Under the pieces are notes generated by a model, which saw only the letters and a list, made by a program, of their open reading frames with translations, had not been told where the DNA came from and searched no databases. A stretch of DNA of 29,534 nucleotides. It comes from Spirochaetia bacterium. GTDB lineage: Bacteria; Spirochaetota; Spirochaetia; Treponematales; Breznakiellaceae. The position numbers and the translations under genes are program-made. The stretch covers positions 1 to 29,534 of the forward strand of contig BNUX01000032.1 of NCBI GenBank assembly GCA_025997675.1, in the 5' to 3' direction. This document shows, piece after piece, positions 28,859 through 29,534 of this stretch; the stretch's first letter is position 1, and each line of letters begins with the position of its first letter.

Positions 28859-29399
28859 CCCGTAGGGCGGTAATCTCCCCAATATACATCCTATGGTAGT
28901 CTTTCTGCGGGTAGCACTCGGTATCAATCCAAGGTTCAAGAAACTTTGACGGGTCAAAGTCGTGGGTGTAGAGCTTGCGGCAGGTGATGACCTCCAGTGC
29001 TTCCTTAAACCCGACGCTGCCGTCCTTGAATACGATGGGGGTAATCCCCGTTTCGGCAGCCTTGTCGATATCCCGGCCGGACTTTGCGCCAGAGACCGCC
29101 AGGGCTTTGTGGTAGGATTTGTCAAAGAAGGAGATGGTAACCAGGGGATTGGCGTTGGCGAACTCAAAGGTATGACGCACCGGCCGGATAAAGATAAAGG
29201 CCACGTCCTTGCCCCAGAGTACTCCGAGGCCGCCCCAGGAGGCGGTCATGGTGTTCCAATTGCCCGTGTCCGCAGTAACATTACCGGCAGTAATAAGGGT
29301 CCATTCATCCCCTATCCGTGCAAAGGGGGTTCCGGAAAACTCCCGCACGTTTCTTTCAACCCACTCACTTCCCGCAGGAACAACCGCTTTCTGTTTCAT
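28827..29399 (-). CDS. Flavin reductase-like FMN-binding protein
   Basis: 190 aa. Family of flavin reductases/DIM6-NTAB split-barrel proteins: LITAGNVTADTGNWNTMTAS with WGGLGVLWGKDVAFIFIRPV is the FMN-binding core, followed by TFEFANANPLVTISFFDKSY (substrate side) and SGRDIDKAAETGI. Reduces FMN or binds it as an electron carrier; partner unknown. ATG 29399 overlaps the pgi stop (ATGA), so it is coupled to pgi; GGGG lies upstream. It overlaps the end of the M28 gene by 32 nt on the other strand. Confidence 0.88.
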   Translation of the reverse strand: MKQKAVVPAGSEWVERNVREFSGTPFARIGDEWTLITAGNVTADTGNWNTMTASWGGLGVLWGKDVAFIFIRPVRHTFEFANANPLVTISFFDKSYHKALAVSGAKSGRDIDKAAETGITPIVFKDGSVGFKEALEVITCRKLYTHDFDPSKFLEPWIDTECYPQKDYHRMYIGEITALRVTPGRARRQT

Positions 29400-29534
29400 C
29401 CCTTTACCCCCAATAGCTCACTGTAGGCATCCAACGCCTCATCCCCGGAGTTGCCCGACAAAACCTTCTTCGTCAGCACCTTTCCTAACTGGACCCCCTC
29501 CTGGTCAAAGCTGTTAATGTTCCACACAAACCCC
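29396..29534 (-). CDS. pgi: Glucose-6-phosphate isomerase, C-terminal end (runs off the right edge)
   Basis: The final 45 codons read FVWNINSFDQEGVQLGKVL then TKKVLSGNSGDEALDAYSEL and LGVKG plus stop TGA. NINSFDQ-GV-LGK is the C-terminal signature of Pgi; its Lys is a catalytic residue. The enzyme interconverts glucose-6-phosphate and fructose-6-phosphate in glycolysis. The stop overlaps the flavin reductase ATG. Confidence 0.92.
   Translation of the reverse strand, partial: GFVWNINSFDQEGVQLGKVLTKKVLSGNSGDEALDAYSELLGVKG

Overview
The window looks like a chromosomal segment of a host-associated spirochaete of the genus Treponema, most likely the GC-rich termite-gut type. The evidence is a spirochaete-type P13-like membrane protein, BspA-like leucine-rich-repeat lipoproteins with spirochaete lipoboxes, a lipoprotein with a variable-looking DUF6273/C-type-lectin-like end, a pyruvate-phosphate dikinase, and a cmk-rluB-scpB-scpA housekeeping block. 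The species call is an inference; no rRNA is present.

Layout. 1-3566 (minus): housekeeping genes recA, then scpA-scpB-rluB-cmk with overlapping ends (cmk runs off the left edge). 3630-6119: BspA-like lipoprotein and SH3 lipoprotein (minus), then a divergent omptin-like outer-membrane protein (plus). 6120-7260: an Rpn-nuclease remnant and a BrnT/BrnA toxin-antitoxin pair set in short repeated sequence. 7469-10990: a 21-bp palindromic tandem repeat array running into an unknown gene, an OmpA-family protein, and a lipoprotein whose 3' end resembles a diversity-generating-retroelement (DGR) target followed by a long hairpin. 11163-14172: a toxin-antitoxin cluster, part live (PIN toxin plus small partner; a second toxin-first pair) and part wrecked (VapC split by a palindromic insertion; two VapB-like genes with truncated, recombined toxins). 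14290-15037 and 19729-20521: two diverged copies of an unrecognised overlapping gene pair. 15089-17737 (minus): beta-propeller-like lipoprotein, membrane-anchored protein, multi-pass membrane protein, Nudix hydrolase. 17825-19548: P13-like protein and a second BspA-like lipoprotein, convergent at a shared terminator. 20568-20640: tRNA-Thr(TGT). 20736-24041: ridA (plus) and ppdK (minus). 24147-25235: TPR plus glucosaminidase-like protein. 25239-25365: palindromic repeats. 25525-28858: DEAH helicase and an M28-family peptidase. 28827-29534 (minus): flavin reductase and the end of pgi.

Cross-cutting observations. Many single genes here have a good -35/-10 pair with the -10 ending about 6 nt before the start codon and no Shine-Dalgarno, which predicts leaderless mRNAs; downstream genes of operons use GGAGG-type ribosome sites. 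Two housekeeping proteins carry unusual basic C-terminal tails (an AT-hook-like motif in RecA, a histone-H1-like Lys/Ala tail in PpdK). The best candidates for something undescribed are the duplicated unknown gene pair, the DGR-like lipoprotein and the leaderless-promoter pattern.
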